This document shows positions 1-7,296 of a DNA stretch of 25,250 nt, in pieces. The stretch comes from JALOOB01 sp964387985. GTDB taxonomy: Bacteria; Chloroflexota; Anaerolineae; CG2-30-64-16. Location of the stretch: NCBI GenBank assembly GCA_964387985.1, contig CAYLZG010000049.1:1-25250 (forward strand). The letters are read 5' to 3'. The position numbers and the translations under genes are program-made. Position 1 is the first letter of the stretch. Every line of letters begins with the position of its first letter. Under the pieces are notes generated by a model that did not search any database, was not told the origin of the DNA, and saw only the letters and a program-made list of their open reading frames with translations.

Positions 1-476
1 ACGGGGTGTGCCGCATAGCCCAGGCCGACCAAGCGACCCACAAACGCCTCAGCCAAGAAGGAAAGATCGCCTTCGCCGGCAACGAAGATACGATCCGCTT
101 TCTGAAGCAAAGCGACGATATTCTCGACGGTTTCCTCGTCGAAATGCAACAAGGAAAAATCGAGGTTGTTGCGATCCTGCATCAGGTTGCGGCGAAAGAC
201 TTGGGTGGGCGTGTTTTCGCCCTCCGGCGGCTCGTACACCGCCTGCAGGTCACGCTTGACCTCGTCCTGAACCTCGCTGATCAGCTCAGGGAAGCCTGGG
301 TAACCGAGCCGTTGTGCAAAACGCACGACCAGGGCCGTGTCGACATCAACGATACGGGCAATTTCCGCGGCAGTCATGAAAGCCGCATCCTGGTAGTGGT
401 TCAGCAAATAATCGGCAATACGCCGATATCCGGGGGAAAACTGGCCATATAGGGCGCGAATACCTTCTCTAAACAC
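1..476 (-). CDS. MurR/RpiR-family transcriptional regulator, second copy (3' end cut by window edge)
   Basis: About 158 codons are visible and the frame is still open at the window edge. The N-terminal ~75 residues match the RpiR helix-turn-helix domain. They are near-identical in key stretches to the neighbouring regulator at 502-1326, sharing AAFMTAA, VDVDT, VVRFAQRLGYPGFPELI. The start of a SIS (phosphosugar-binding) domain follows, with ADRIFVAGEG. Start: a GTG at 476-474 aligns with the ATG of the upstream paralogue and is preceded by GGAG seven bases away. The gap to the upstream paralogue is only 25 nt, so the two form an operon and probably arose by tandem duplication. Members of this family bind operator palindromes and respond to sugar phosphates or amino sugars. 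The ligand cannot be told from the sequence. Confidence 0.88.
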   Translation of the reverse strand, partial: MFREGIRALYGQFSPGYRRIADYLLNHYQDAAFMTAAEIARIVDVDTALVVRFAQRLGYPGFPELISEVQDEVKRDLQAVYEPPEGENTPTQVFRRNLMQDRNNLDFSLLHFDEETVENIVALLQKADRIFVAGEGDLSFLAEAFVGRLVGLGYAAHP

Positions 477-501
477 TGCAATACTCCATTGGGGGATGGA
501 T

Positions 502-1326
502 TCAGGACAACTCTGAAAGGGCGCGCGCGATCTCGGCAGATCGCTTGGCGGCCGCCTCCGGTTGTAGCTCAACCAGTGTTTGTGCGATTGCGTTGCATAG
601 GGCGTAGAGACTGGTCAGGCTCGGAAGACCTTCTTCAGATTCACCGGGCGCATAGAGCAGGTGCTCTGCCGATCTTGCAGCCTGACTGCTCAGGCTCGGC
701 GTGCAGGCCAGCGTCACTGCGCCTTCACTGCGTGCATAACGCAGCATCCGGGCCACGCCGGATGGCCCTTCAACTGGCGTCATGCCGATGACGACCTCTT
801 TGCGAACGACGTGACCCAGCGCGGCCGCGCGTTCGTAGGCGTCGCCAGAGGCGTACACAACGGGCAGGCCTGCTTCTTGCAGGGTGCCTGCAAACGATTC
901 GGCCAGCGGCGCCGCGAAGGCTTCGCCGGTCACCACGATGCGAGGTGCTGCGCGCAGCATGTCGATGATGCTTTCCAAAGCATCCGGCGTGTTATGCGCG
1001 AGCGCCTTTTCCAGATTGGCGCGATCCTTGGCGACGTACCCAAGGATCTTGCCAGAGATGCCATCCTCGTCGCCCGGAGTGGCGTAGGCCTGGTTAAGCT
1101 CGAGCTTGACCTGCGATTGAATGTCCTCGATCAGCTCTGGAAAGCCAGGATAGCCCAAACGCTGGGCGAACCGAACCACGGTCGTGGTGTCCACATCTAC
1201 GGCATCCGCCAGAGCTGCTGCAGTCATGAAGGCTGCAGTGCGATAGTCGTTGAGGATGAAGTCAGCGACACGGCGATAGCTGCGAGACAGATGGTCGTAG
1301 TGTTTGCGGATCTGCTCTCGAAACAT
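502..1326 (-). CDS. MurR/RpiR-family transcriptional regulator (HTH + SIS domain)
   Basis: This is a complete regulator of 274 residues, the usual size for the family (~280). Residues ~1-75 are the RpiR helix-turn-helix domain with the characteristic VVRFAQRLGYPGFPEL stretch. Residues ~120-250 are a SIS domain (APRIVVTGEAFAAPLAESF, and VVIGMTPVEGPSGVARML), which in this family binds a phosphorylated sugar and controls DNA binding. An AGGTGA ribosome binding site lies just before the ATG at 1326; an in-frame GTG at 1329 would overlap it and is less likely. The gene is first of a two-gene operon with the paralogue ending at the window edge. A promoter at 1453-1481 and a compound palindrome at 1406-1446 suggest autoregulation. 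The regulated catabolic genes are not visible; they may lie beyond position 1. Confidence 0.93.
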   Translation of the reverse strand: MFREQIRKHYDHLSRSYRRVADFILNDYRTAAFMTAAALADAVDVDTTTVVRFAQRLGYPGFPELIEDIQSQVKLELNQAYATPGDEDGISGKILGYVAKDRANLEKALAHNTPDALESIIDMLRAAPRIVVTGEAFAAPLAESFAGTLQEAGLPVVYASGDAYERAAALGHVVRKEVVIGMTPVEGPSGVARMLRYARSEGAVTLACTPSLSSQAARSAEHLLYAPGESEEGLPSLTSLYALCNAIAQTLVELQPEAAAKRSAEIARALSELS

Positions 1327-1405
1327 CACTCACCTCGATGAATTGGTAGACGCCTGCGATCCTGACTACCGGTTGCCGGACAGCGTCCAGGTGGAAAATT
1401 TCAGC

Positions 1406-1446
1406 GAAATATCCACTAGAAAGTGGATAGTCCACTATGATATTTC
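1406..1446. promoter_or_regulatory. Compound palindromic operator, probably for the RpiR regulators
   Basis: The outer arms GAAATATC (1406-1413) and GATATTTC (1439-1446) are perfect inverted repeats. Inside lie two overlapping palindromes: TATCCACT-AGAA-AGTGGATA (1410-1429) and AGTGGA-TAG-TCCACT (1422-1436). The element starts at the predicted transcription start of the operon. A protein bound here would block initiation or early elongation, as expected for an autoregulated repressor. A further half-site-like TGATATTT lies at 1483-1490 next to the -35 box, and AGGATAATA occurs twice (1450-1458 and 1494-1502). Assignment to RpiR is inferred from position only. Confidence 0.6.
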
Positions 1447-1452
1447 AACAGG

Positions 1453-1481
1453 ATAATACACCATCCTTTGCAGATTGTCAA
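1453..1481 (-). promoter_or_regulatory. Promoter of the tandem RpiR operon
   Basis: On the minus strand TTGACA (1481-1476) and TATTAT (1458-1453) are separated by exactly 17 nt, a near-consensus housekeeping promoter. The predicted transcription start is about 1446, giving a leader of about 120 nt before the ATG at 1326. Confidence 0.75.
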
Positions 1482-1603
1482 ATGATATTTATGAGGATAA
1501 TAGGAGAGCATTCCACGGACAAGGACTTCTGCCTACCACGATAGTTTTGTGCAGCTTTCGTCACTAATGCACATCCGGTGGCAGGACGATTTCGCTCGCT
1601 CTT

Positions 1604-1632
1604 TTGACATGACCGCAACTCTCGGCTATTCT
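1604..1632 (+). promoter_or_regulatory. Promoter of the polysaccharide deacetylase gene
   Basis: TTGACA (1604-1609) and TATTCT (1627-1632) are 17 nt apart. The predicted transcription start (about 1639) coincides with the GTG at 1640, so the message may be leaderless. The rest of the 313-nt gap (1482-1603) between the two divergent genes shows no further gene or strong structure. Confidence 0.65.
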
Positions 1633-1639
1633 CGTTCGG

Positions 1640-2740
1640 GTGACTCAAAGGCGCATGAATTCATCAGGTCCAGGAACGGGCGGCATTCTGCTGACGGTCT
1701 TGCTCGCCGGGCTGCTCGCGGCAGGCTGCAGCGGCCCGCTGAACGCGCCTGCGGCGCCGGCGGGGGCGACAGCACAGGTGGCAGCCGCCGCACTCGCCCA
1801 GACGCCGTCACCCGAGCCGGCGATGACCGCAACACCGGCGGCAACGGCGGACACTCCCACCGGCACCGCGCCCTCTACGCCGTCCGAAACGACCGCGCCA
1901 TCCACAACCGCAGCACTGCCAGCAACGGCAGCGCCATCCGCAACGGCAACGGGGACGTCGACCCCAACACCTGCGGCGACTGAGGCGCTACCGGCCCCAC
2001 CCACTGCAACCGTCACTCCAACGCGCGGACCCACTCCTGACGGCGTTGTCCGGACGCTCAGGGTCCCGATTCTCATGTACCACTACGTGTCCCGGCCGCC
2101 TGCGAACGCAGACATCTACCGCCGCGACCTGTCCGTCACGCCCGAACGCTTTGCCGAGCATCTCCGCTACCTGCGGGACGCCGGTTACACGCCCATCACG
2201 CTCGATGACCTGCTGTATGCGCTGGCCGAGGGCAGGTCCCTTCCCGAAAAGCCTGTCATCCTGACGTTCGACGATGGCTATGCCGATACGTACGAGAATG
2301 CGTTCCCCCTGCTGCGTGAGTTTGGCTTCGCCGCTCACTTTTTCATCATCACGGATTTCGTCGACCAGGGGCGCGAGGGCTATCTGTCGTGGCAACAGAT
2401 CGAGGAGATGGCTGCGGCAGGGCAGCACTTCGGCTCGCACAGCCGCGACCATCCCAACCTGAGCAATCAGCCGGTGGATTACCTGGTCTGGCAGGCCCTG
2501 GGGAGCAAAGAGATCATCGAAGAGCACCTGGGCTATCACCCGCGGTGGATCACTTACCCTTCGGGGAAATATGACAGCCGGACGATTGCCGTGTATCACT
2601 CGGCGGGATACTGGGGCGGCCTGACGACCCAACAGGGCGCGACCCACACGCTGGACGAGATCTTCGAGCTGCACCGCGTCCGCATCCGCGGCACGCACAC
2701 CGCGGACGACCTTGCCACGCTGCTCGCGCTCGATTGGTGA
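1640..2740 (+). CDS. Polysaccharide deacetylase lipoprotein (NodB/CE4 domain)
   Basis: 366 residues from GTG 1640. Residues 1-30 form a lipoprotein signal ending in LLAAGC, with Cys30 as the lipidation site. Residues ~31-135 are a Pro/Thr/Ala-rich linker typical of proteins crossing a cell wall. The C-terminal half is a NodB homology domain: TFDDGY with Asp211/Asp212, and HSRDH with His267 and His271, forming the usual metal-binding triad. The family removes N-acetyl groups from chitin-, peptidoglycan- or exopolysaccharide-type glycans, here outside the membrane. GTG 1640 is preferred because it supplies a positively charged N-terminus (TQRR) and sits at the predicted transcription start. ATG 1655, preceded by AAAGG, is the alternative. 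It converges with the methyltransferase 7 nt away and faces a glycan biosynthesis operon. The true substrate is unknown. Confidence 0.9.
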   Translation: MTQRRMNSSGPGTGGILLTVLLAGLLAAGCSGPLNAPAAPAGATAQVAAAALAQTPSPEPAMTATPAATADTPTGTAPSTPSETTAPSTTAALPATAAPSATATGTSTPTPAATEALPAPPTATVTPTRGPTPDGVVRTLRVPILMYHYVSRPPANADIYRRDLSVTPERFAEHLRYLRDAGYTPITLDDLLYALAEGRSLPEKPVILTFDDGYADTYENAFPLLREFGFAAHFFIITDFVDQGREGYLSWQQIEEMAAAGQHFGSHSRDHPNLSNQPVDYLVWQALGSKEIIEEHLGYHPRWITYPSGKYDSRTIAVYHSAGYWGGLTTQQGATHTLDEIFELHRVRIRGTHTADDLATLLALDW

Positions 2741-2747
2741 GCCGCGC

Positions 2748-3521
2748 CTACCGCTTCTCCGCGATTGCGAGGATGGACGTGCCGAACGGCAGGCTCACGC
2801 GGCGCAGGAGGGCCACCTCTACCTTTCCGACGAAGGTCAGGAACGCGTTCAGGCCGGGCGAGGCCGGCTCCATCTCCACCTGGTATGCGTCATCATCGAA
2901 GTGCGGTGAGGCAAGCTCCGGCTCTGCCCGGCCACGGCGGAGCAGGATCAGCAGTGCAGCCAGAGGGAACACGAAGAAGTTGTTGTAGGAAATCCGCAAG
3001 ACCCGAAACCCGTGCGCCTCGAGTTTCTTGCTCAGCTCGGCGACGGTGTATCGTCGCTGGTGCATGTTGATGACATCGTTCCGGCTCCAGAGGAACATGA
3101 ACGCGGGCACCGTCACGAGAAGCCGGCCGCCGCCCTCACCCCCCTGCGGGCCGCGCAGCACCCGCCTGCATTCCTCGAACACCTGCGCTTCGGCCGGCAC
3201 ATGCTCGACCGTGTCCAGCACCGTGAGCAGGTCGAACTCCCCATCGCCGAACGGCAGCGCGTCTGCCGACCCGAAGCGGACGTCCAGCCCGCGCTCCACC
3301 GCAACCTGGAGGGGCTTCGGATTGTTGTCAAGGCCGGTCACGTGGCCGTAATGGCTCAGATGGTGCATCATGTTTCCCGCACCACACCCGACATCGAGGA
3401 CGCGCAGCGAGCGCCCCGCACCCACATACCGGTCGAGATACGCCAGGATCGCGCGCGTGCGCGAGGCAAACCACCAATGCTTGTCTTCTTCGAGCACGGT
3501 CAGCATCGGAGTAGACGTCAT
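2748..3521 (-). CDS. Class I SAM-dependent methyltransferase
   Basis: 257 residues. Motif I is LDVGCGAGN (residues ~42-50), followed by the acidic motif GLDNN, DALPFGDGEFDLL and a post-motif LLVTVPAF. This is the Methyltransf_11/23 fold. The stretch WSRNDVINMHQRRYT is typical of methyltransferases found in glycan clusters. A Gly-rich insertion (PQGGEGGG) sits before the fifth strand. The hydrophobic FFVFPLAALLILL (~residue 185) may be a membrane-associating helix. AAGGAG lies seven bases before the ATG. It is the last gene of the glycosyltransferase operon, 24 nt after the GT9 gene, so O-methylation or capping of a surface sugar or a lipid-linked intermediate is a reasonable guess. The substrate is not determinable. 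Confidence 0.88.
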   Translation of the reverse strand: MTSTPMLTVLEEDKHWWFASRTRAILAYLDRYVGAGRSLRVLDVGCGAGNMMHHLSHYGHVTGLDNNPKPLQVAVERGLDVRFGSADALPFGDGEFDLLTVLDTVEHVPAEAQVFEECRRVLRGPQGGEGGGRLLVTVPAFMFLWSRNDVINMHQRRYTVAELSKKLEAHGFRVLRISYNNFFVFPLAALLILLRRGRAEPELASPHFDDDAYQVEMEPASPGLNAFLTFVGKVEVALLRRVSLPFGTSILAIAEKR

Positions 3522-3545
3522 AGATTGCTCCTTATCATGCGGCCC

Positions 3546-4709
3546 TCATGCAGAGAGCAGCTTCAACGCGGCCGCAAGCACGTGCTGCGGCGGAATGGCA
3601 GCCATGCACCCGTGCAACGGCAGCGCTTCGACCGGCCAGTCAAGCCGGTCGCATGGCGCACAGGTGAACGGCGAACGGAGCACGATATGGCGCTCCGGAG
3701 ATCCCCAGGGCCCGAACTTCGCGACGGGGACCGGTCCATACAGGTGCACCGTCGGGGCATCCACCGCCACGGCCAGGTGCAGGGGGCCGGAATCTGACCC
3801 CAGGACGAGATCACACTGTTGGTAGACGGCGGCCAGCCGTCCCAGCGTTGTCTGCCCGGCCAGATCGAGCGCAGGTGCCTGCATCTGCCCTGCGACTCCC
3901 GCTGCCAGGCTGCGCTCGCCGGGCCCGCCCGTCAGGACAATCGATGCCCCGGCCCGGACGAGGCCCTGGCCCACTGCAGCCCAGTATTCTACGGGCCACT
4001 GCTTGACCGCTGCACCCGCACCCGGATGGATGGCAGCCCGCGGCCGGCTGGCCTGGCCCAGGCGCTCTGCGGCCCATGCCCGGTCCTCGGGCCGGATCGC
4101 AACCTGCGTCGATCCCAGCCCTGCTTCCACCCCGGGAGCCAGCGCCTCCAGCAGGGTGGCGTTCTGTTGTACCTCGTGCCGGCCCGCGCGATACGGCAGC
4201 GCCTCCGAGAGAAACGGGCGCGTCTCGGGCCAGGCATAGCCGATGCGCCGCGGGATGCCTGCAGCCGCAGCTAACCACGCACCCCACCAATGATCGAACC
4301 GGAGGACGACCGCGGTGTCGAACCGGCCGCGCAGCTCGCCGGCCGTTTTCATGAGCAGCCGGTAGGGCGCCAGCGCATTTCCCTTGCCCTTACGCTCGAA
4401 ACCGGGAAACGCGCACAAGACCACTTCGTCGAGGTCTCCGTTTCCGGCCACGACCCCAGCGCTCCACGGCCCGGCCAGCAGTACGAGCCGAGCCCCGGGC
4501 AACGCCTGGCGCAGGGCGTGCAGCGCGGGGGTCAGGAAGAGTACATCTCCCAGGTGGTCGGGGCGGATCAGCAGTATGGCTTGCGAGTCAGGGTGGCTGT
4601 GCGGCCGGCCATAGAACATTCCTGCCAGGCGCAGTCCCATGAGGCGAACGTGTTCTAATCTCGTGCGTCGCCTGGCGACGCCCTCGGCCGGCGCTTGGGG
4701 GCTTCTCAC
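3546..4709 (-). CDS. Glycosyltransferase family 9 (heptosyltransferase-like)
   Basis: 387 residues from GTG 4709. The N-terminal half carries LLIRPDHLGDVLFLTPAL, the typical GT9 entry motif. The C-terminal half has the nucleotide-sugar site HPGAG...KQWP and DLVLGSDSGPLHLAVAVDAP followed by HLYGP. The usual length for the family is ~340-380. The start is the GTG overlapping the TGA of the preceding glycosyltransferase (GTGA), preceded by GGAGG at 10 nt, giving translational coupling. ATG 4640 is a shorter alternative. The same frame stays open upstream to 5165, but that part is the other gene read out of frame. GT9 enzymes classically add heptose to lipopolysaccharide core. In a probably single-membrane organism it more likely builds another surface polysaccharide. 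Confidence 0.9.
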   Translation of the reverse strand: MRSPQAPAEGVARRRTRLEHVRLMGLRLAGMFYGRPHSHPDSQAILLIRPDHLGDVLFLTPALHALRQALPGARLVLLAGPWSAGVVAGNGDLDEVVLCAFPGFERKGKGNALAPYRLLMKTAGELRGRFDTAVVLRFDHWWGAWLAAAAGIPRRIGYAWPETRPFLSEALPYRAGRHEVQQNATLLEALAPGVEAGLGSTQVAIRPEDRAWAAERLGQASRPRAAIHPGAGAAVKQWPVEYWAAVGQGLVRAGASIVLTGGPGERSLAAGVAGQMQAPALDLAGQTTLGRLAAVYQQCDLVLGSDSGPLHLAVAVDAPTVHLYGPVPVAKFGPWGSPERHIVLRSPFTCAPCDRLDWPVEALPLHGCMAAIPPQHVLAAALKLLSA

Positions 4710-5953
4710 GAGTACAGCGCCTCCAGCCGTGGAACGATCGCGTCCCACCCGTAGTGCGCCTCCACAAACGCGCGCGCGGTCTGTCCCAACGCGGCCGCCT
4801 GGCCGCGGTCGCGCAAAAGTCCCGCGACGCGTCCGGCAAAGGCCTTCGGTTCGTCGGCGTAAGCCACCTCGCGGCCATCGACAAACGGAAACCCGTCGCA
4901 ACCCAGGCGCGTCGACACGATCGCCTGTCCCATGGCCATGGCTTCCAGCACCTTGAGACGCGTGCCTCCGCCGATCCGCAGCGGAACGACATAGACGCCC
5001 GCCCCGGCAATGTAGGGCCGGGTGTCTGGCACGCGGCCGGTGACGACGATGCCCTGGCGAGTACTCAGCTCTGCAACGCGGGGATGGGGCTGCTGGCCCA
5101 CGATGTAGAAGCGGACCTCCGGCGCCAGCTCGCGAATCAACGGAAAGACCGCATCGGCAAACCACGTCACCGCATCCACATTGGGCCGGTAATCCATCTT
5201 ACCGGTGAAGACCAGGGCACCTGGCGGCATGTCTGCGAGGGGCGGCGTGATTCCCGGCCTGTAGAAGTCGAGATCAACGCCGTTCGGCACGACCGTCACG
5301 TCCAGCGCCGGGTCCAGCCTGTGGAGCGCATCGCGGTCGGTTTCCGAAACGGCCACCACGCGATCGGCCTGGCGGCAGACGCGGCGCTCGTAGCCTGCCA
5401 GCTTTCGCCACTGGATGAGCGAATAGGCCGCCGCCACCCAACGCCGCGGCCGGCGCACATCCGTCAGGAACGCGCGCTGCTGGAGCACATATTCGGCGTT
5501 GTGGTCGTCATAAATAAACCGGGGCGCGCCGCGGCCCGTCCCCACCTGGCTTCGCAGCGCCAGCATGTAGGGCGCCATCTCGATGCCCTCGACCTGGATC
5601 ACATCGTGGGGAGGCTGGACGCGGCGAACCAGGTCCCCTAACCGGTCGAGCATCTGGGGCGTGTAGAGCCGCAGCGCCATGTCGGGCAGGCTGCTGAGCA
5701 CCGTATCGCGTGCCCGGTCTGCCAGCGTGCGCACCGGCTGGGGCAGCGCGACGATCTCGCGACAGAGCGGTCTCAGCAGATCGACCGAATCCTCTCCCGT
5801 GCCGGGCGCGAGGAAAGTGACGAGATCCACCGTGTGGCGCCTGGCCAGGCCCGCCAGCAGGTTAAAGTTACGTATGGTCGTGCCCTGGACGGCGCCGGTC
5901 AGTGCTGCCGGCGGGATGGGTGTCTGGGGAGCTAGGATCAGGATGCGCGCCAT
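4706..5953 (-). CDS. Glycosyltransferase family 4 (sugar transferase of the Stp1/EpsH-associated type)
   Basis: 415 residues with two Rossmann domains (GT-B). The N-terminus has MARILILAPQTPIPP and a glycine-containing acceptor loop. The linker region shows YDDHNAEYVLQQRAF, RVVAVSETDRD and VVPNGVDLDFY. The donor domain has LVFTGKMDYRPNVDAV and GGGTRLKVLEAMAMGQAIVSTRLGCDG, with the EX7E-like glutamate of retaining GT4 enzymes. This arrangement resembles sugar transferases linked to exopolysaccharide systems (the TIGR03087-like type, from memory). It acts in the cytoplasm at the membrane on an activated sugar donor. It lies 54 nt after the first GT4 gene and overlaps the GT9 gene by 4 nt. The start ATG 5953 has only a weak ribosome binding site. 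Confidence 0.92.
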   Translation of the reverse strand: MARILILAPQTPIPPAALTGAVQGTTIRNFNLLAGLARRHTVDLVTFLAPGTGEDSVDLLRPLCREIVALPQPVRTLADRARDTVLSSLPDMALRLYTPQMLDRLGDLVRRVQPPHDVIQVEGIEMAPYMLALRSQVGTGRGAPRFIYDDHNAEYVLQQRAFLTDVRRPRRWVAAAYSLIQWRKLAGYERRVCRQADRVVAVSETDRDALHRLDPALDVTVVPNGVDLDFYRPGITPPLADMPPGALVFTGKMDYRPNVDAVTWFADAVFPLIRELAPEVRFYIVGQQPHPRVAELSTRQGIVVTGRVPDTRPYIAGAGVYVVPLRIGGGTRLKVLEAMAMGQAIVSTRLGCDGFPFVDGREVAYADEPKAFAGRVAGLLRDRGQAAALGQTARAFVEAHYGWDAIVPRLEALYS

Positions 5954-6007
5954 TGGGTCATCTCTGGTTTTGATTGGACGCCGAATGCGGTCGAAGGACC
6001 CTCGACA

Positions 6008-7114
6008 CTAAGGCGCCACCTGGCGATAGACGGCCATCGTCTGTTCGGCCGCGCGGCGCCAGGAGAAGCTTGCTGCACGCTGCAGTCCCTTCTGGCGCAG
6101 GCTCTCGCGCAGCGCATCATCGGTCAGAATGCGCCACAAAGCAACCGTGATCTCCTCGTCGTGCTCCGGATCGATCAGCAGGGCCGCATCCCCGACCACC
6201 TCGGGCAGGCTGGACACGTTGGAGACGATGACGGGAGTCCCGCACGCCATGGCCTCGAGCGGCGTCAGGCCGAAGCCCTCGTAGAAGGCGGGATGGACGA
6301 GGCAGCGGGCTGCATTGTAAAGGTACGGCAGATCGTGTGCTTCGACACGGCCCAGGAAATGGGCGTGCTCCTTCAGGTCGAGCTTGTCAACCAGCTCATA
6401 GACGTCGTCGCTCAGCCAGCCCGGCGCACCGGCCAACACGAGCGCGGGAGTCAGCTTGTAGTCGTCACGCAGCCGCCGGTAGGCCTTCAGGAGTCCGCCG
6501 ACATTCTTGCGCGGCTCGATCGTGGAGACGAACAGGATATACTCGTCCGGCACGCCGTACAGGGCCTGCACCCGTGTCAACGCCTCATCCTGGGGCATGG
6601 GGCGCATGCGCGGATCCGCGGCCTCGTAGATCACGGTGATGCAGTCTTCGGGCGTGCCCAACATGCGCACCAGGTCATTCTTGGTGCTGTGCGAGACGGC
6701 GATGATGTGATCCGCCTTCCTCACCGCACGGTCGATCTGGCCGTAGTACCGGGCGCCATCCTTGGTCACAAAGTGCGGGTAGATCAGGAAAGCCAGGTCG
6801 TGGATCGTGATGACGCTGCGGCCGCTATGTCGCAAGGGAGGAATGAAATCGGGACTGTGAAATACGTCTGTATTGAGCCGGCCCACAACCCACGGCATCA
6901 GGAGCTGTTCCAGCCGGTGATGACTCGGGACGCGCGAATAGGCCACATCGACATTGGCAGCACTGACGAGATGGTGGGGCTGGCGGCGATCCTGGAGCAG
7001 AGTAAAGTGTTCCTGCGGGTAAGCATCGGCCAACGCCTGCGTCAGCCGGAGCGTATACTCCCCGATGCCGGCACGGGTATAATAGACCAGCCTTGCGTCG
7101 ATTCCTACATGCAT
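6008..7114 (-). CDS. Glycosyltransferase family 4
   Basis: 368 residues from ATG 7114. The N-terminal domain has HVGIDARLVYYTRAGIGEYT, the glycine-rich loop seen in mannosyl-/rhamnosyl-type GT4 enzymes. It is followed by DVFHSPDFIPP, TIHDLAFL and IIAVSHSTKNDLV. The donor domain has YILFVSTIEPRKNVGGLLKAY and the EX7E motif EGFGLTPLEAMACGTPV. These features give GT-B, retaining, nucleotide-sugar donor. ATG 7114 is chosen because GGAGG lies nine bases upstream. An in-frame ATG at 7135 would leave no spacing to its GGAG. It is first of the four-gene glycan operon and follows a leader with a terminator hairpin (7141-7182), so it may be controlled by attenuation. Confidence 0.93.
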   Translation of the reverse strand: MHVGIDARLVYYTRAGIGEYTLRLTQALADAYPQEHFTLLQDRRQPHHLVSAANVDVAYSRVPSHHRLEQLLMPWVVGRLNTDVFHSPDFIPPLRHSGRSVITIHDLAFLIYPHFVTKDGARYYGQIDRAVRKADHIIAVSHSTKNDLVRMLGTPEDCITVIYEAADPRMRPMPQDEALTRVQALYGVPDEYILFVSTIEPRKNVGGLLKAYRRLRDDYKLTPALVLAGAPGWLSDDVYELVDKLDLKEHAHFLGRVEAHDLPYLYNAARCLVHPAFYEGFGLTPLEAMACGTPVIVSNVSSLPEVVGDAALLIDPEHDEEITVALWRILTDDALRESLRQKGLQRAASFSWRRAAEQTMAVYRQVAP

Positions 7115-7140
7115 GCGGGGCGGCCTCCGGCGCATCTCCT

Positions 7141-7182
7141 GTAAAAAATTAACCCTCCGCCCCGGCTGTCCGAGACGGAGGG
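7141..7182 (-). terminator. Intrinsic terminator/attenuator in the leader of the glycan operon
   Basis: On the minus strand a 13-bp stem (arms 7182-7170 and 7165-7153; seven Watson-Crick pairs at the base, then six including two G-U) closes a 4-nt loop. GTTAATTTTTT follows it at 7152-7143. It lies between the predicted promoter (7207-7236) and the first GT4 start at 7114. There is no U-run on the plus strand, so it acts on minus-strand transcripts. Confidence 0.75.
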
Positions 7183-7206
7183 CTTCACTGACCCACGTCC
7201 GGTGTC

Positions 7207-7236
7207 ATGATATCACGGAGCGTTCAGGGCCGTCAA
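7207..7236 (-). promoter_or_regulatory. Predicted promoter of the glycan operon
   Basis: On the minus strand TTGACG (7236-7231) and TATCAT (7212-7207) are 18 nt apart, with a predicted start near 7200. The leader would be about 86 nt and contain the terminator hairpin almost from its 5' end. Confidence 0.55.
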
Positions 7237-7266
7237 ATAAAATCGTTATCCCTTCTTGAGCCACTA

Positions 7267-7275
7267 TGTTATAAT
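7267..7275 (+). promoter_or_regulatory. Extended -10 promoter of the slipin gene
   Basis: TGTTATAAT is a perfect extended -10 element; no convincing -35 box accompanies it. The predicted start is near 7282, just before the ribosome binding site AGGAGG at 7285-7290. Confidence 0.65.
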
Positions 7276-7296
7276 CTTCTCAACAGGAGGGTTACC

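Noticed and set aside
1645..2076. 143-residue minus-strand Val/Ala/Gly-rich frame
   Set aside because: Mirror image of the Pro/Thr-rich linker of the deacetylase; no start signals or motifs.
4710..5165. In-frame N-terminal extension of the GT9 gene (total 539 residues)
   Set aside because: The extension is Arg/Gly/Ala-rich, matches no fold and is the GT4 gene read in another frame. The coupled GTG at 4709 with GGAGG upstream explains the true start.
7207..7296. N-terminal extension of the slipin
   Set aside because: It would include the promoter. ATG 7297 has AGGAGG at ideal spacing and starts the membrane anchor.
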